In this document: one piece after another, positions 55,107-63,674 of the stretch
Layout: the number at the start of each line of letters is the position of its first letter
How positions within the stretch are numbered: the stretch's first letter is position 1
Translations under genes and position numbers: made by a program
The notes under the pieces: model-generated
Databases searched by the model: none
Seen by the model: the letters and a program-made list of their open reading frames with translations, nothing else
What the model was told of the DNA's origin: nothing
Source: Paenibacillus_E allorhizoplanae
Lineage (GTDB): Bacteria; Bacillota; Bacilli; Paenibacillales; NBRC-103111
Assembly (NCBI RefSeq): GCF_927798215.1
Contig: NZ_CAKMMW010000020.1
Coordinates: 1 to 64,000, forward strand
DNA: 64,000 bases
Direction: 5' to 3'

Positions 55107-57554
55107 ATGTCCAACGAAGAGAGCATTCGTATTCGAACGATCGCTTGGCACAAGGCTTCCGAGAACGAAATGTCCGCACGAATACGCCGCATTTTGCAAA
55201 AGTGGCTTCCCTTTGCCAACAAGCAGTTTGCAGATTGGGCTTGGCGTCCTTCGTGCGGGCATTTTTTTGGCGGTGCCTATTGGTATGGGCTTGAAACTGC
55301 CTATACGGCATCCGTCTTTGCTTTGCTTGCGAAGCATCCGAATTATGAGGAAATGATGACTGGAATCCCTCGAGCTGAGGTCAAGCGGAAAGCTATTGCA
55401 GCGATCCGCTATTTAGGTTTCACCCATGATACAGGCCCGGAGGATTGTGTACGTGCTGAGGGGAGAAACCGTTTTTGCAGCTTGACGAAATGGGGCGGGA
55501 GAGGGCAAAAGTTTTTTCCCGCCAGCCAAACCGGCGTGACCATTGCTTCCTTCGGTTTATCAGCATGGCTGTTATGGGACGATCTAGATAAAGAAACACG
55601 CTGTTTGGTCCGAAACGTGCTTATCGAATATGCTGACCGATGGTGCGAAGAGGACCCGAGAAATGGCGCATATCATGACACACAGACCGAGGAAAATGCT
55701 TGGACGGCAGGCGGAATTGCCGCAGCGCTTGCGCTGTTTCCTAACCATCCTCGGCAGGATAGTTGGAAGAAAGGCTTTGAAGCCTGGTCACTCAACGCCA
55801 TTACGACGCCAATCGATCGAGCTAGGGAACCGAAGTCGATACAAACCGTTACATTTCACCCAGACTTTACAACGGAAAACCACGGGTTCGCTCACCCAGG
55901 ATATCTATGTGCAGGCATTAATCTTCGAGGAATTCATGCCATATTTTCCTTAATTGGGGATGAGGTCATATCGGAAACAGTGCTGTATAACAACGAACAT
56001 CTCTACAATAAAACGATTAAAGTGTGGGCGCAGTTTGACGGTTTGGCTGTCCCTATCCAGGGTCAGGATTGGTGGTATAACAGGCAGCACGAACGTCAAT
56101 TTACTCATGCGTTTATGAATGTGATACATGGAGACAGTGATGCATCTTTGTTAGAACGAAGAGCTCTTACCGTTATCGAAGGTATTCAGAATAGTAATGA
56201 ACAGGGATGTCTACTAGAGGAAAATGGAGAGCAGTGCATCATCTCCGGTTATCAAACGGCCAAAGATATGGAGCATACATCCGCCAAGGATTTGGTCGCT
56301 TCCTGCCTGCTTCATTTGTTTGGAGGGGCTGGTGCAGCACCCAGTGATGGTGATGAAATGAATGCTAGGCTGAGAGGCGTTTATGTGTATCCGTATGGCT
56401 GCTCGGTGATACACAGGACGCGTAACAGCTTTTCCAGCTTCAGTTGGCGTAACCGTGTGATGGGACTTACGATCCCTGCAAAAGGATGTTGGAGCATTAC
56501 GCCAATACCCGCTAGTTACACGGGTACGGTTGAGTTTAAGGTGAATTCACAGCGGACCATTCACTCAAACGAACGTTATGTTCTGCAAACCGAAAGGGAA
56601 AACATTCGTGACTATGAGGATGGTTTCGGTGCCATGGCTTCGCTAATGCGGGGGGTCGAAGAACTTCGCCAGGATGTGGCTTTCGTATCTTTGCCGGATG
56701 GGAAAACTGTCTATGTAGAATGTATTCAGGTGTTGAAATCTTGTAGTATTGCTGAAATGAATACGGGGATGATCGGAATCCGTAATGAGCAATTCAGCGC
56801 AATGCCTGACTTGGCCCAAGGACATAAGACGATATATTTCCCAAATCAAACTGTTTCTTACGAAGGATTTTATGGACGTGAACCGAATCGAACTACAGAT
56901 TTTGCCCCTGTAGAATGGGTACAGGTGGATGATGATATCGGATTTGTTCTGTTTGGTTCACAAGGAATACGTTATATCAATCAGCATGAATACAAGAAGT
57001 GGAAGGGAGTCGAGGATTTTCTTATTTTAAACCGGCGCAATGTAGGAACGTTCAACGGTCCGAGTAAATTGGTGCCTTTCATAGTGGTAACCTTGCCAAA
57101 TCGAACCAAGGAAGAAACGAAATCCAGCGCGAATCTCACGCACCTTTTTACTTGTGATAAAGAGGGTATAGTGTTGCTCAGTTGTGAGAGGCAGCTCATC
57201 TTTGCGAATTTCAATGCGACTGCTTTGATTGTCCGTGCCGAAAGTGAAAGTAAGTTGAATCTAAACAAAATGCCCTTATACGAAGGGATTAATCGGATTG
57301 AAGGGCATTCATACTTTTGGAGCGGTAGTTTGGACGCGTTTACGAGCGGATTTCTACTTTGTGAATGGACGCTGGAAAATTTGGGAGATGAGCAAGAGGG
57401 TACATCCATGATAGAGATTTCATTGCTGCCTAATCGCCTTTATGTGACGAATCGGGGTGAGGAAAGCGTATCGATTGTACTCCAACATACGGATGACGGA
57501 CATCGGCACATGATGGCGCTTGCGCCAAACATAACGGAAATTTTGAACTTTTAA
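55107..57554 (+). CDS. Unrecognised 815-residue toroid-like enzyme (possible polysaccharide lyase)
   Basis: The cytoplasmic 815-residue protein has a helical N-terminal half with repeated aromatic and Asp-rich turns (WAWRPSCGHFFGGAYWYG, TEENAWTAGG, ENHGFAHPGY, IQGQDWWYN), in the style of (alpha/alpha) toroids of polysaccharide lyases and six-hairpin glycosidases, then a beta-rich C-terminal half. ENHGFAHPGY (residue about 255) and the His and Tyr nearby could be catalytic. No family could be named with confidence. AGGAG precedes the ATG. It closes the long plus-strand run, with a terminator after it. Confidence 0.6.
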   Translation: MSNEESIRIRTIAWHKASENEMSARIRRILQKWLPFANKQFADWAWRPSCGHFFGGAYWYGLETAYTASVFALLAKHPNYEEMMTGIPRAEVKRKAIAAIRYLGFTHDTGPEDCVRAEGRNRFCSLTKWGGRGQKFFPASQTGVTIASFGLSAWLLWDDLDKETRCLVRNVLIEYADRWCEEDPRNGAYHDTQTEENAWTAGGIAAALALFPNHPRQDSWKKGFEAWSLNAITTPIDRAREPKSIQTVTFHPDFTTENHGFAHPGYLCAGINLRGIHAIFSLIGDEVISETVLYNNEHLYNKTIKVWAQFDGLAVPIQGQDWWYNRQHERQFTHAFMNVIHGDSDASLLERRALTVIEGIQNSNEQGCLLEENGEQCIISGYQTAKDMEHTSAKDLVASCLLHLFGGAGAAPSDGDEMNARLRGVYVYPYGCSVIHRTRNSFSSFSWRNRVMGLTIPAKGCWSITPIPASYTGTVEFKVNSQRTIHSNERYVLQTERENIRDYEDGFGAMASLMRGVEELRQDVAFVSLPDGKTVYVECIQVLKSCSIAEMNTGMIGIRNEQFSAMPDLAQGHKTIYFPNQTVSYEGFYGREPNRTTDFAPVEWVQVDDDIGFVLFGSQGIRYINQHEYKKWKGVEDFLILNRRNVGTFNGPSKLVPFIVVTLPNRTKEETKSSANLTHLFTCDKEGIVLLSCERQLIFANFNATALIVRAESESKLNLNKMPLYEGINRIEGHSYFWSGSLDAFTSGFLLCEWTLENLGDEQEGTSMIEISLLPNRLYVTNRGEESVSIVLQHTDDGHRHMMALAPNITEILNF

Positions 57555-57596
57555 ATAAACCGTACAAGAGGGAAGTGATTGGATAAACAACAAAAG

Positions 57597-57637
57597 AAGC
57601 CCTCGAATACCTCCTGATGGAAGTATCGAGGGCTTTT
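57597..57637. terminator. Bidirectional terminator between convergent genes
   Basis: AAGCCCTCGA (57597-57606) and TCGAGGGCTT (57626-57635) form a perfect 10-bp stem with a 19-base loop containing a further near-complementary stretch. TTTT follows on the plus strand, and a T-rich run follows on the minus strand. It serves both the 815-residue gene and the convergent gene that stops at 57654. Confidence 0.85.
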
Positions 57638-57653
57638 CGTTAGTTATAACGGT

Positions 57654-60110
57654 TTAACGGTAGTCAGCACGTATAGAGAGACTGCCCGTAAGTCCAGTCA
57701 GATCAATCGTCTCTGTACTAGCATTGAATTTGTTGTAAGGTTGACCGTTCACTTTGACGCCGATGAGCTGCTTGTCTGCAGGAACACGTAGTCGCAGTTG
57801 GAGGTTACCGATAGGTCTCGTGCTAGGTATATCAAGGTCAGCCATAACTTGATTATGCTTGATGTTGGACGTAATGGTATAGCTAATAGGTCCGAATAGG
57901 GATGGGGCATTGTTAATTTGAATTTTCTTCCCATTTTCAAGCCAGCCCCTCGGCGTGGAAAAGGCTAGCTGCAAGCTTTGCGGTTCTCCTTTGTTGTTGG
58001 TCACATCATTGAGCAGCATAAGCCGTAAGAGCCGCAAGAAGAATCCGTTGTTAGCGGTGTTCGGCGAGAGGTACATCCCACGGTAATACTCGCCTGGCTT
58101 CCAGCCGGTATCAAAGCTAGGCGGTGGGCAGGGGTCTTTTGCACAAATGCCGAACTGCTTTGGCCATTTGGAGGCAAGTGGGCCAACGTTAGCTGCTTCA
58201 CCGGTAATAAAGGTGTTTCTTGTCATGCCATGGGCCAGTTGATTGTAAAGGCTCAGAACCATCTGATCGGGTTGGTCGTTATCTGCCAAAAACTTGATGT
58301 GCTCAGCCTCGTAAACGGTGTTGATCGCGCCGTCCCGAACCTTTAGCAGCCCCAATAGACGAGAACCATGGTTATAGAGATATCGGAGCGTTGCTTTCGC
58401 CTCAGGAGTACCAGGAGCGTATGCTTGAGCTGCAAATCCATAATGAGCAACCAGATTCCAATAACTGCCCAGTACAGTTACTGGCAGATGGTCATACGGA
58501 TCTTCATTATCCAGCAGCATCGCCTTCGTGAATAGGCTGCCATCCGCCATTAAAGTGCTAGATTGTTTTATGGCTTTATCAAACCAGACCCGCAGATCGT
58601 CTGCAATTGGGCCATATTGGTTGGCCAGATCTGTTTGACCCAGTTCTCTCCATACGGAAACCACATTTTGCAAACCGAAGAGCGCCGTCCCGATTTGGTG
58701 CAGTCCATACACTTTGTTCGGAACATCACTGGAGTATTGCTGACGTTCCAGCAAATGATTAGGATCGTTAGCATGTTGGGTTGCCAGATCGACGGCATAA
58801 GCTTTGTACGCCTCTAGATTTTCGATAATCAGAGAAGGGTCTCCCGTTAATCGGTAATAGTCAGAAGCATAAGAAAGTTTCTCGCCAATTTCCCAGTTGC
58901 GCCGGGTGATGCCTTTGGATTTGGGCAATAAGTCTTGCAGAGCTTGTTTATAAACGTTGGTGAATCCATAGCGTCCAAGTGTCCCCATTGTGGTACTGCT
59001 TTCCGGCTGATAAAAGGCCTCGTAAGCATTTCCCAAGCTATAGCGCCAATTCATAAGCAGGTCCTGAATCAAAAGGTTACGCTGGGCATCCATAATAGTA
59101 CTTTCAGGGACTTGGAACAGATTTCCTTCCGACAACCTATTCTCCCAGTATGTCGTAGAATCGACCCGGGCCTGATCCTGTCCGCTTTTATTCGCTTGGA
59201 CCGTGGGTGCATTGGCGATCGGGGTGACCGGCCGCACGATGTAGACGGAATCACCAATTCCATTATTTAGTTTATCAAAGTTGTAGACCAGATCAGAATT
59301 GCTGAACGTGGCACCGGGGCTAAAATACAAATAGGTGCGACCCTGATCGTCGATTAGCTGATTCCCCTCTTGGTGAAGATTACAGTTGCTACATACTTGG
59401 AATCTGATATTAATCGGCTTGTGTTCCGTTTTTCCAAGGCCGCGTTGGGCTGTAATTTTTATATAGCTGGCTACAAGGTTGGTATCTGGAAGGTTGGTCG
59501 CGAGTGACTCCTGTTGATACTCAATTCCGTCATGATCGCGATATTGCAGCTCAAGGATCGGAAGATATCCTTTGTACAATTCAGGAGTCCCTAAGTTGGT
59601 TAAACAAGAGCCGAATTGTTCTTGACCACCCGCACCGACAAAAATTTTAGTGCTAAGACTAAGGTTATCGGCTTTATTCGAGATAATCTGACTGCCATCG
59701 GCTGAAGTCAAGGCCAAATCTCCGCGGTCAGTAAGCTGTTGCGGCTGCCCGAACGGGATGTAATAGACGCCCGTATCCGTCAAAAAACCTCCCTGCGCAG
59801 CAGGGGCAATTGCGTACATAATAGGTGTAAAGAAGTCCTTCACGTTCTCAAAAGTGGGACCCTCAGGCTTGTCAAGAATCTGTTGACCGTAAACATCCTG
59901 TGTTGTAGTCAATGCATCAACTACTCGGTTCTTGTACTCGGCGCTGAGAGTCGGTTGCTCTGTATCGGGCGGGCATCCGATTGTTCCGGGGTTAAGTCCT
60001 ATCTTGATTGCCGATTCTGAACCTTCTGCATAAGCCGGAAGAAGAGCAGTCGTTAGGAATAGGCACAGAATCATGAAGCTCATGAACATTGGTTTGATTA
60101 ATTTTGGCAT
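57654..60110 (-). CDS. Secreted 818-residue six-hairpin glycosidase-like enzyme
   Basis: The protein has a signal peptide (MPKLIKPMFMSFMILCLFLTTALLPAYAE, cut near AYA). A beta-sandwich-like N-domain (to about 320) is followed by a helical domain with YGLHQIGTALFG, VLGSYWNLVAHYGFA and AINTVYEAEH that resembles (alpha/alpha)6 glycosidases, and a short C-terminal beta domain. E, D and H residues in LHQIG and YEAEH could be catalytic. No GH family was identified. It is the only other exported enzyme apart from the LamG protein. GGAGTGA precedes the ATG. It may act on the external polysaccharide. Confidence 0.6.
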   Translation of the reverse strand: MPKLIKPMFMSFMILCLFLTTALLPAYAEGSESAIKIGLNPGTIGCPPDTEQPTLSAEYKNRVVDALTTTQDVYGQQILDKPEGPTFENVKDFFTPIMYAIAPAAQGGFLTDTGVYYIPFGQPQQLTDRGDLALTSADGSQIISNKADNLSLSTKIFVGAGGQEQFGSCLTNLGTPELYKGYLPILELQYRDHDGIEYQQESLATNLPDTNLVASYIKITAQRGLGKTEHKPINIRFQVCSNCNLHQEGNQLIDDQGRTYLYFSPGATFSNSDLVYNFDKLNNGIGDSVYIVRPVTPIANAPTVQANKSGQDQARVDSTTYWENRLSEGNLFQVPESTIMDAQRNLLIQDLLMNWRYSLGNAYEAFYQPESSTTMGTLGRYGFTNVYKQALQDLLPKSKGITRRNWEIGEKLSYASDYYRLTGDPSLIIENLEAYKAYAVDLATQHANDPNHLLERQQYSSDVPNKVYGLHQIGTALFGLQNVVSVWRELGQTDLANQYGPIADDLRVWFDKAIKQSSTLMADGSLFTKAMLLDNEDPYDHLPVTVLGSYWNLVAHYGFAAQAYAPGTPEAKATLRYLYNHGSRLLGLLKVRDGAINTVYEAEHIKFLADNDQPDQMVLSLYNQLAHGMTRNTFITGEAANVGPLASKWPKQFGICAKDPCPPPSFDTGWKPGEYYRGMYLSPNTANNGFFLRLLRLMLLNDVTNNKGEPQSLQLAFSTPRGWLENGKKIQINNAPSLFGPISYTITSNIKHNQVMADLDIPSTRPIGNLQLRLRVPADKQLIGVKVNGQPYNKFNASTETIDLTGLTGSLSIRADYR

Positions 60111-60270
60111 TAGCTATAACTCACTCCTTTACATATTTAGGGTTGCAGTTTATAGACATAACCGACCAAATTCACATGAAAATCACATCCCTTCATCAAA
60201 ACACGATGAATTTAGGAACTGACGTCTGTTGCAAGAACGAGTAGAAACATGAATCGCCGGAACTTTTTGC

Positions 60271-61731
60271 TTATTCTGTTATGGGAGGTCTGTCGAAGTA
60301 GACGGTCTTGACTTGGGTGTAGAACTCACGAGCCGACTTCCCTTGCTCACGTGAATTGGAGCTTGATTCCTTCATGCCACCAAATGGGACATGAGGTTCT
60401 GCACCGGCTGTTTCGGAGTTCACATGCACAATACCGCATTCAATCTCATCGACGTAACGCATGGCTTTACCGAGATCACGAGTGAAAACAGCTGTACTTA
60501 GGCCAAACCGACTTGTATTTACGAGAGAGATGGCATCACTTAGATTAGCAGCAGGCACGACCGAGACTACAGGTCCAAAGATCTCTTCAGTAGCTAAACG
60601 ACTGTTAGGATCAACATCAGTGAATACCGTAGGTTTTACAAAAAAACCTTCTGATCTGATAGCTTCTCCTCCTGTGACTAGTCTAGCTCCTTCTTGTTTT
60701 CCAATTTGGATGTAGTCCAATACGGTTCGCTGCTGATCAAGGGAAGCAAGCGGACCCATGTAGGTTTGTGAATCTAAAGGGTTACCCACGGCAAGCTTTC
60801 GGCAACGCTCGGCCAGTGCTTCAGTAAATGCGTTCAGCAATGGAGCTTCGACAATGACTCGACTGGTAGCTGTACATTTTTGTCCGGTCGAACGCATGGC
60901 TCCACGGATCGTCATTTCAACGGCTAACTCCAGGTCGGCATCTGCTAAAACGACGGCGGCATTCTTTCCACCCATTTCGAGCTGATACTTCTTACCAAGC
61001 TCGGCACATGCAATAGCGATGCTGCGACCAACACCATTGGAGCCAGTGAAGGAAATTCCGCGTACTTGATTGTCAGTGGAAAGAGCGGGTCCGAGAACGG
61101 ATCCACGGCCAAACACGACATTGAGTACGCCTTTTGGAAGCCCCGCATCAACCAAAGCACTCGTCAGATGATAGGCTGTCAAAGGAGTTAAATCTGCCGG
61201 TTTCCAGACTACACTGTTACCGTAAATGAGGGCGGGCGCGATTTTCCATGCAGGAATTGCGATAGGGAAGTTCCATGGTGTTATGACACCGACTACGCCA
61301 ATAGGATCACGGCGTGTGTAGAGGAGTGTACTCGGATCGGATGCACCGTATACTTCCCCGGTTTCCTGACGGGCTTCTCCCGCATAGTAACGGAGAATCG
61401 CTGCAGCCCGCATCGTTTCTCCAATGGCTTCGGGTAATGTTTTTCCTTCTTCCAAAACCAAATCTTTGCCAATGATTTCAGCACGGGCTGTGAGCAACTC
61501 GGCTGCGCGAAATAGAATCTCACCGCGAGCGACGATACTCATGCTGCGCCATTTGGGGAAAGCAGCTGCCGCAGCAGTTGTGGCATTCTGAAGATCTTGG
61601 ACATCGCTGTCTGGAAACTCAGCCAAAATCTCTGATGATTTCGTAGGGTTTACATTCGGACGCTGGCGTCCGGATTGGGCTCCGACCCAGTGGCCAGCAA
61701 TTAGATTATGATAATTTTTCAACGATTCCAA
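60271..61731 (-). CDS. Aldehyde dehydrogenase, alpha-ketoglutarate-semialdehyde-dehydrogenase-like
   Basis: The 486-residue enzyme has the ALDH catalytic Cys in GQKCTATSR, Glu in LEMGGKNAA, and the NAD-binding GSNGVG. The end AGAEPHVPFGGMKESSSNSREQG is typical of 2,5-dioxopentanoate (ketoglutarate semialdehyde) dehydrogenases, the last step of oxidative sugar-acid and uronate routes; others of this type oxidise succinate semialdehyde or aldose-derived aldehydes. It follows the creatininase-like gene by 37 bases. This is the best metabolic clue that a sugar acid is consumed here. Confidence 0.78.
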   Translation of the reverse strand: MESLKNYHNLIAGHWVGAQSGRQRPNVNPTKSSEILAEFPDSDVQDLQNATTAAAAAFPKWRSMSIVARGEILFRAAELLTARAEIIGKDLVLEEGKTLPEAIGETMRAAAILRYYAGEARQETGEVYGASDPSTLLYTRRDPIGVVGVITPWNFPIAIPAWKIAPALIYGNSVVWKPADLTPLTAYHLTSALVDAGLPKGVLNVVFGRGSVLGPALSTDNQVRGISFTGSNGVGRSIAIACAELGKKYQLEMGGKNAAVVLADADLELAVEMTIRGAMRSTGQKCTATSRVIVEAPLLNAFTEALAERCRKLAVGNPLDSQTYMGPLASLDQQRTVLDYIQIGKQEGARLVTGGEAIRSEGFFVKPTVFTDVDPNSRLATEEIFGPVVSVVPAANLSDAISLVNTSRFGLSTAVFTRDLGKAMRYVDEIECGIVHVNSETAGAEPHVPFGGMKESSSNSREQGKSAREFYTQVKTVYFDRPPITE

Positions 61732-61768
61732 CTCCTATTCGTAGTGGATAATCATTTTAATTATTAAT

Positions 61769-62563
61769 TTAGTTCAGCTTAAATTGATGGAACCTAACAA
61801 ATTCAGCAGCAAGGGTTCGGGATATGATTTCGAGAAGTTTTTGCCCGCTTTCCGCGCTTGCGGAGCCCGCATCGTCGCTGTAGCCGTCAATCTCTGCCCA
61901 GCTACCGTGGCGTTGAATAAGTGGGCCTGTAGATGGATCTCTAGGTGTTGAAGGGATTGGGCGGAGGTTCGGTAATGGCAGCAACTCGGTTCTTACCAAA
62001 TCGGGACGTAATGCAAGAAGTAAAGAAGTTTCAAAACCACCGGCATGGCCAGGGACGATTCCTAAACGCCCAGCTTGCCCTTCCTGTACAATTTGGTCCC
62101 AAGCGATTGTCCAATAGGAGACGGCTCCAGCTATAACAGGGTGTCGTAGTGCTAGTTCACGGGCCGCAAGTCGTACGCATTCTTCATTTCCGCCATGGGA
62201 ATTGATCAAGTAAATCCGGCGAAAGCCGCTGCTCACCAAGGAATCAGTCAGGTCGCGCAACACGCCAATTAACGTATCATTGGAAAGTGACATCGCTCCT
62301 GGATAGATGAGATGATGGTGAGAGGAACCATAAGTCACGACGGGGCACACCAAGATTGGAATCTCTTCATTAGCAAGTGCTGCGGCTTGAAGGGTAATGC
62401 TTTCTGCTAAAAGGGAGTCAGTCCAAACGGGCAAATGCGGTCCATGTTGTTCTATCGCAGCCACAGGTAAGATGACAGTTGCGTCAGGAGCCCATCTCCC
62501 GATTTCATCTCGGTTCAATTCTTGAAAAAGCAGGCTTCCTGGTCGTTCTGAAAACGTATACAA
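61769..62563 (-). CDS. Creatininase family amidohydrolase (second copy)
   Basis: The 264-residue protein has the metal site: AIEQHGPHLPVWTDS, INSHGGNEE and the late Glu in GGFETS. It starts with TTG 62563, 8 bases after AGGAGG. It is a diverged relative of the creatininase at 47889. With the ALDH it forms a minus-strand operon, divergent from the gene at 62697. Its cyclic amide or lactone substrate is unknown; opening of a lactam or lactone before aldehyde oxidation would fit. Confidence 0.82.
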   Translation of the reverse strand: MYTFSERPGSLLFQELNRDEIGRWAPDATVILPVAAIEQHGPHLPVWTDSLLAESITLQAAALANEEIPILVCPVVTYGSSHHHLIYPGAMSLSNDTLIGVLRDLTDSLVSSGFRRIYLINSHGGNEECVRLAARELALRHPVIAGAVSYWTIAWDQIVQEGQAGRLGIVPGHAGGFETSLLLALRPDLVRTELLPLPNLRPIPSTPRDPSTGPLIQRHGSWAEIDGYSDDAGSASAESGQKLLEIISRTLAAEFVRFHQFKLN

Positions 62564-62599
62564 TTGGAAAAATCCTCCTTTACACCCGAACTCACTCCT

Positions 62600-62628
62600 A
62601 TTATACTTGGATTATCATCATTTTTGAA
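62600..62628 (-). promoter_or_regulatory. Promoter for creatininase-ALDH operon
   Basis: On the minus strand TTCAAA (62628-62623) and TATAAT (62605-62600) are exactly 17 bases apart, upstream of the TTG start at 62563. The plus strand of this gap also contains the palindrome AAATTAATTT (62651-62660), a possible operator for the opposite gene. Confidence 0.6.
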
Positions 62629-62696
62629 GTGGGTTTCAATATACTGAACTAAATTAATTTGTCAGATCTATTTACAATAAATTCGGGGGTGCTGTT

Positions 62697-63629
62697 ATGA
62701 AAGAAACGCGGGAGTTTTTGGCGAAATTAGGTTATCCAACGGGGGATGCTCATCATCATCCGACTTCATCCAAACGTTTTGCAGATGGAGCGCAAGTTCG
62801 ATTTGAAATTCCGAGTGTAGAAGGACCTAACGCTCTCGCGGCTACTTTGGAAACAGCCAAGGAATATGGTGTAACCATTCACCGCGTTTCGCAAGGCAGC
62901 GGAATCATGATGCACACCGATTCTGAAATTCGCGAGATGCTCGAACTTGCAGCAGCTGATGGTGTGGAGGTCAGTCTGTTTGTCGGACCTCGTACTACAT
63001 GGGACATTACGGCAGCTAGTCATACCCCTGCAGGTAAGGGTCAAGCATTGCGACATGAAGGGATGGATCAGTTGATCTATGCCGTCGAAGATATAAAGCG
63101 GGGCTGTCGTTTGGGACTGAGGGGCGTACTTATTGCAGATGAAGGCCTTCTTGCCATTGTTGGTCAAATGAAGAAGGCGGGACAACTGCCAGCTGAATTG
63201 GTCGTAAAAGGCTCTGTTTCACTAGGAGCAGCAAACCCTGTTTCTATTAAGCAAATGGAGACGCTCGGCGCAGACACCTATAATGTACCAACGTCACTTA
63301 CATTAGCCCGTTTAGGAGCAATCCGTGAAGCTGTCGATATGCCAATTGATATTTATGTGGAGGCACCGGACGATTTTGGCGGTGCTGTTCGCTTTTACGA
63401 AATTCCGGAAATTGTCCGGGTTGTTTCACCGGTTTATGTAAAATTCGGACTACGAAATGCGGCTAATGTGTACCCAAGCGGTATGCACATTGAACAAATG
63501 GCAATAGCCCAATGTAAGGAGAAGGTTCGACGGGCTGCATTAGGGTTGGAAATTTTACAGCGCTATTACCCTGATGCCATCATATCTAAGCCGGGAGCAG
63601 CTGGCTTAGCTGTGCCGAAACTCAGATAA
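62697..63629 (+). CDS. Unrecognised TIM-barrel-like protein, possible aldolase or isomerase
   Basis: The 310-residue protein has alternating hydrophobic strands and helices like a TIM barrel. Conserved-looking residues cluster at YPTGDAHHHPTS (H18-H20), FEIPSVEGPNA, TIHRVSQGSG, VVKGSVSLGAA and YVEAPDDFGG. It has some resemblance to U32-type peptidase barrels, but I cannot assign a family. GGGGGTG precedes the ATG. It is divergent from the creatininase-ALDH pair and is followed by a Gfo/Idh gene 45 bases away, so it likely belongs to the same sugar-acid route. Confidence 0.5.
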   Translation: MKETREFLAKLGYPTGDAHHHPTSSKRFADGAQVRFEIPSVEGPNALAATLETAKEYGVTIHRVSQGSGIMMHTDSEIREMLELAAADGVEVSLFVGPRTTWDITAASHTPAGKGQALRHEGMDQLIYAVEDIKRGCRLGLRGVLIADEGLLAIVGQMKKAGQLPAELVVKGSVSLGAANPVSIKQMETLGADTYNVPTSLTLARLGAIREAVDMPIDIYVEAPDDFGGAVRFYEIPEIVRVVSPVYVKFGLRNAANVYPSGMHIEQMAIAQCKEKVRRAALGLEILQRYYPDAIISKPGAAGLAVPKLR

Positions 63630-63674
63630 TGATAGCTTCGTCTCATATGTAAACAATAGGGGAGGGGAATTCAA

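Larger units (their letters stand above)
61763..62658. repeat. Pair of 15-bp inverted repeats around a creatininase-like gene
   Basis: The 15-mer CTGAACTAAATTAAT lies at 62644-62658 and, in inverted orientation, at 61763-61777, which overlaps the stop codon of the creatininase-like gene. The upper copy lies in the divergent promoter region. This could be an operator pair or chance; the low-complexity AT content raises the chance rate. Confidence 0.35.

Noticed and set aside
430..60227. A 16-base match (AATTTAGGAACTGACG) near 429-444 and 60209-60224
   Set aside because: In 64 kb a few 16-base matches are expected by chance, and nothing else is shared around them.
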